This document shows, piece by piece, positions 60,365-64,000 of a DNA stretch of 64,000 nucleotides. The position numbers were made by a program, and so were the translations under genes. The notes under the pieces are model-generated. The model saw only the letters and a program-made list of their open reading frames with translations. It was not told the origin of the DNA and searched no databases. This DNA is from Saxidomus purpurata. Taxonomy: Eukaryota > Mollusca > Bivalvia > Venerida > Veneridae. The DNA lies in the NCBI GenBank assembly GCA_022818135.1, contig JAFMSR010000001.1, forward strand, positions 30,566,377 through 30,630,376. Reading direction: 5' to 3'. Within the stretch, counting starts at the first letter, position 1, and each line of letters opens with the position of its first letter.

Positions 60365-62976
60365 ATGGTGAGTTAATTTTATATTTAAATACATGTATTT
60401 GACTTATAAATAGAAGGTAAATGTTAATGAAAAATGTTGACATCGCGGAATATATCTGTTGATCCATGGTGTTTCCCGTATTTGTATATTTCTAGTGTAC
60501 TGTATAGGACTGCAAAAGTACAGCGAAAACACCGCTGCATGGACTATGTAATAACAATGAAATGGGTTAAAAAAATCAGTATTGGTTTTACATGGCTGCT
60601 TTTTGTACAGAAATAAACAAGAAATGTAACAATTAGACATTATGCATAGATATTTATTATATACCGGACTCATTGATCAGTATATTAACATATAAATGTT
60701 ACACAGTTTCAAGTAGCTGATATACTTTTTTCTATTCCTTTAAAGACTGACGTGTTCACTGAAGAGCAGCTTGAAGGTATGTATAGATGGTATCTGATGC
60801 ATAAAATCCCCCCAAAAGAAGTCAAAAATGTTTTGCATTATATGCCTACATAAATCAAAAGTGTTTGGGCAATAGAGCACGATAGAGACAACGCTTCATT
60901 TTCCCCCAAAGAATGTCTTGCATCAGCTGGGGTTCGAACTCATGTGTCTCGAGCAAATGCCAACTACATGTATTCAAAATGTATTGAGGGAAGTTCGGGA
61001 ACCATACAACTTTATTTCTAAAAAAAAACCAACTTACATTTCCTATCATTCCAAATGGCATCGGTCAGTACAAGAAATGAAAAATGGATACAAAATGTGT
61101 TTTCCCAAACGGATAAGAAATGTTCTTTGATGGATTTTGCAAGATCTTTATATTAATCTGTCTGTGTGACACAGTATACAGAGTTTGTTGACTTCACGTG
61201 TATAGTCACTTTTTTGCAATTACAAGTTACCAACTCGAACAAAGAGAGAACTACAAACACAGACTGATAGAAACATGAATTTCTAGTTACGGTACACTGT
61301 CGAACCTTTATTTGAGGATTTTGTTGCATTATCTGTCAGAATTAGCTTCAGTGTTTAAGTGTCACTAATGTATTTGTAGAGTACAAGGAAACGTTCAGTT
61401 TGTTCGACAAGGAAGGTGACGGGTCCATATCACTGAAGGAGCTAGGGACCGTTCTGAGAGCCCTTGGCCAGCACCCAACCGAGGCTGATCTAAATGACCT
61501 CGTTGGTAACCTAGAAGTCGAAGGTCAGTTGGCATTAACTCAAGTTTGTCTTTTGTACTGAGCTCTCTTCGGTGCTTCCAGTGTATGTGCCGATTGGGGC
61601 ATTCATTTTCCCGCTCTGTAATCATTTACATTAACCATAAAGAAGCCTAACATCTGGTAGAGTATTTTCAGGATATAGGTGATACCGTTTAAGGAATAAA
61701 TAAGTTGCATTTAACACTAGCATTTAATTGGGTGGTCGAGTGATTAAGCTGTCAAACCATAGAGCGTTGATCATGATATATTTCTATATTTACAGGACAT
61801 ATGACTATAGAATTTCCAGAGTTTTTGAGCATACTGGCCAAAATCATCAAAGACACCGATCCAGAAACGGAACTAACAGAGGCATTCAAGGTTACTTAAC
61901 GTTTTTTATGAGACGTTAATTGCCCTAAAAGACCTTAGCTTCTGTCCTTGTAGAGAAAAAACCGAGCACGGTGTTATGCCTATAGGCCCAACATGAACTA
62001 ACAAATCTGTATAGGCAATGTATTTTCTTCACAAAGATTTCATTATAATGTTGATTAAATTCTGCATATAACGGTATTCCAATAAACATTGTTAGCATCA
62101 GTAAGCATTGTTTGCTAAGGAATGATATAATTTTGCATCAAACCGCCTTTAGACAACAGACATGAAATCACTCATCCACGTTGTTACTGTAGTTAATGAG
62201 CAACAATTCGTCAGAATCACAATTTCTAGAAACGAAATAAGGACATCGTCCGCAAATTGCAATCTCTTAATTCCCGCAAATTGCGAAGTTTTGTAGGTCA
62301 CGAGACACTATAACGTTTGCTGGGATTTAGACCTTAGATTTAGACCTACTTTTCAATTAATCTTGCAGATTTTTGACAAAGATTCTTCTGGCAATATATC
62401 TAATGCCGATCTGAGGAGGATTATGACGACATATGGCGAGGTTCTCAACGACGAGGAGGTCGAGGAAATGATTAAAGAGGCCGACACAGACGGTGACGGC
62501 ATTGTCGATTACGCCGGTAAAGCTCATTATTGATAAAGGGTGGATATTAAAACGCTTTGATTATGTTGTGTTTTGTACATTAAAGTACATTGTACTATTT
62601 ATCGTAAATTATCCGAACGTAATCTATGCACTGAGAAGTATATTCGACAGTTGAAGGAGGCACCAAGTTGTGTGGGTAACGTCGTCGAATCGACATTCAA
62701 ACCATTTTTCGGCGGAGGTTACGATCGCAAAGGTTCGTATATACATTTGCACCGACCAATTTTATTTTTTTCACGAAACGAGGGGTAACCCGTACCTGGT
62801 CCCTTTCTTTTTCTAGAACGCCCGAGGAACGATCGCCAAGAAAGGATTATAAATAGTAGAAATGATCCTGTCTGACTCTCTTTCTTAGAACCTGACTTCC
62901 AATTTTGAAAAAATTTGGGACATGAATTGCATTTTCTTCTTTTTCAGAATTTATTTCTATGGTGATACAGCCTTGA
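60365..62976 (+). CDS. Calmodulin-like gene 3 (degenerate EF-hand 2), six exons
   Basis: Exons 60365-60367 (ATG before GTGAGT), 60746-60776 (31 nt), 61380-61523 (144 nt), 61796-61890 (95 nt), 62369-62516 (148 nt) and 62948-62976 total 450 nt and give 149 residues, exactly calmodulin length. Loops: [12 protein letters not shown] (21-32, Glu at position 3), [12 protein letters not shown] (57-68; position 1 Glu, invariant Gly replaced by Met, so probably dead), [12 protein letters not shown] (94-105, Asp at 12) and [12 protein letters not shown] (130-141, canonical). The tail is EFISMVIQP. The donor after exon 4 (AAG|GTTACT) is weak but the phase fits. Exon 1 is assigned only because gene 2 has the same ATG-only exon, so it is the least certain part. 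Probably an altered-affinity calcium sensor. Confidence 0.82.
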
Positions 62977-64000
62977 CATTGAGCCAAGACAAGCTATTGC
63001 TGCGGCCAATTACACTTTTGTATATTGATGTTTATGTGCATCGTTTGTCAACAACTCATTATGTAGTAAGATGTCTAAACAGGAACATCCCGTGCTTCGT
63101 TTACTTTATACCCTTTTAATTAGTTACTGTTTATTACTATGTTAACGCGCCAAATGCAAATAAGTCACTCGCAACACGTGCCATATTGTTTTGTTTGGGC
63201 AAAGGACAAGTGGCTAAATGCTTTTAATTAAGTTTGCTGATCGAATAACAGAAATAACTTTTGCTCGAGTAGGACAACGTTAGTTGTCTCGCCTTTCAAA
63301 TGGATGAAATAGCTAGAACTTGTGCTGATGTTTTGTATACTTCATTTACTGTTTACTAATTATTGTCAAGAAACATGATTTTTCATCTTAAGTTGTTGTC
63401 TTTATTGTCTTCTGAAGCGATGCTGATATCTGGTAACATCAAGTTTTCTTAGTATAGGTAATAAGCAGAGTAACATTTTAACAACAAACGACCAATCCAA
63501 AAAAAATCTTATGGAAATACAGCTGCATTTTACAGCATCATTTTTCTTTCACACAAGAGAAATTGCCTTCCAGTAATAGAATCTACCAAAACTATTTGGT
63601 TTTACGATCATCAATATAGAACTAGCATGTTTAGAGTCTAGAGCTGTGTGAAATCGACGTTCGTGATCCCTGCAGTCGCTCCGTGCACAGCAAAGCCAGT
63701 GTAAGTGCATGGTCACCGACCTAGCAACCACTTCACACAGACATTCAAAACATTGTTTATTAAAACGTCTTATCTATCCGTGCATTTGCAAACTGACCTT
63801 AACACACTTGCTTGTAAAATATCAAAGAGACAAATGAATTTTCAAGTTTTATTACAAAATTACAACTAGTCCCTTAGAATCTGAACACAAAACATCATAA
63901 ATAGTGTTAAGTATATATGTTTTCTAAAGTTTTTTAATCGCCACTGTTTATAAACACAACTCAATCTTTATATCACATTAACAACAGGTTCAGTATATAA
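62977..64000. other. Downstream of calmodulin-like gene 3, no gene seen
   Basis: AT-rich. It probably includes the 3' UTR of gene 3, but I see no clear AATAAA close to the stop. Nothing else is recognised to the window end. Confidence 0.45.

Overview
This window is AT-rich animal DNA. It has short exons with GT-AG introns, tRNA-derived SINEs, many small inverted-repeat elements, minisatellites and a Ty3/gypsy fragment. The orthologues and repeat texture suggest a marine invertebrate, most likely a bivalve mollusc; that is an inference. There are two runs of exactly 500 N (19508-20007 and 32201-32700), so the window is three contigs joined by fixed-size scaffold gaps.

Layout. Contig 1 (1-19507) holds, left to right: exon 1 of LRRC57 (minus), a complete five-exon NTPCR gene (plus), a large 'TTTGCCTTTGTCAGTGCC' minisatellite, an intronless 414-codon gene (plus) behind a TATA box, and the 3' half of a calmodulin-like gene (minus), cut off at the gap. 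Contig 2 (20008-32200) holds the 3' end of a Ty3/gypsy pol gene, an intronless two-zinc-finger gene, a possible first exon of another zinc-finger gene, and about 8 kb in which I see only repeats. Contig 3 (32701-64000) holds a complete five-exon LRRC57 (minus), then a second copy of the whole contig 1 order (NTPCR, minisatellite, 414-codon gene, calmodulin-like gene, here complete). It ends with two further calmodulin-like genes (57861-59909 minus, 60365-62976 plus).

The main structural fact is that 1-19507 and about 38700-54506 are the same locus twice, in the same orientation. By hand they differ by about 1% in coding sequence, by several transposon presence/absence differences and by tandem-repeat copy number. 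The similarity stops exactly at the first N gap. This looks like two haplotypes placed one after the other (a false tandem duplication), though a real recent duplication is not excluded.

Gene relations. LRRC57 and NTPCR are head-to-head with 113 bp between start codons, so they probably share a bidirectional promoter. The 414-codon gene and calmodulin-like gene 1 are tail-to-tail with poly(A) signals about 20 bp apart. Calmodulin-like genes 2 and 3 are divergent, 455 bp apart. The three calmodulin-like genes share intron positions and show graded loss of EF-hand ligands: gene 2 keeps four canonical loops, genes 1 and 3 have degenerate ones. All exon models were joined by hand from splice sites, reading frame and family resemblance; none has transcript support here.
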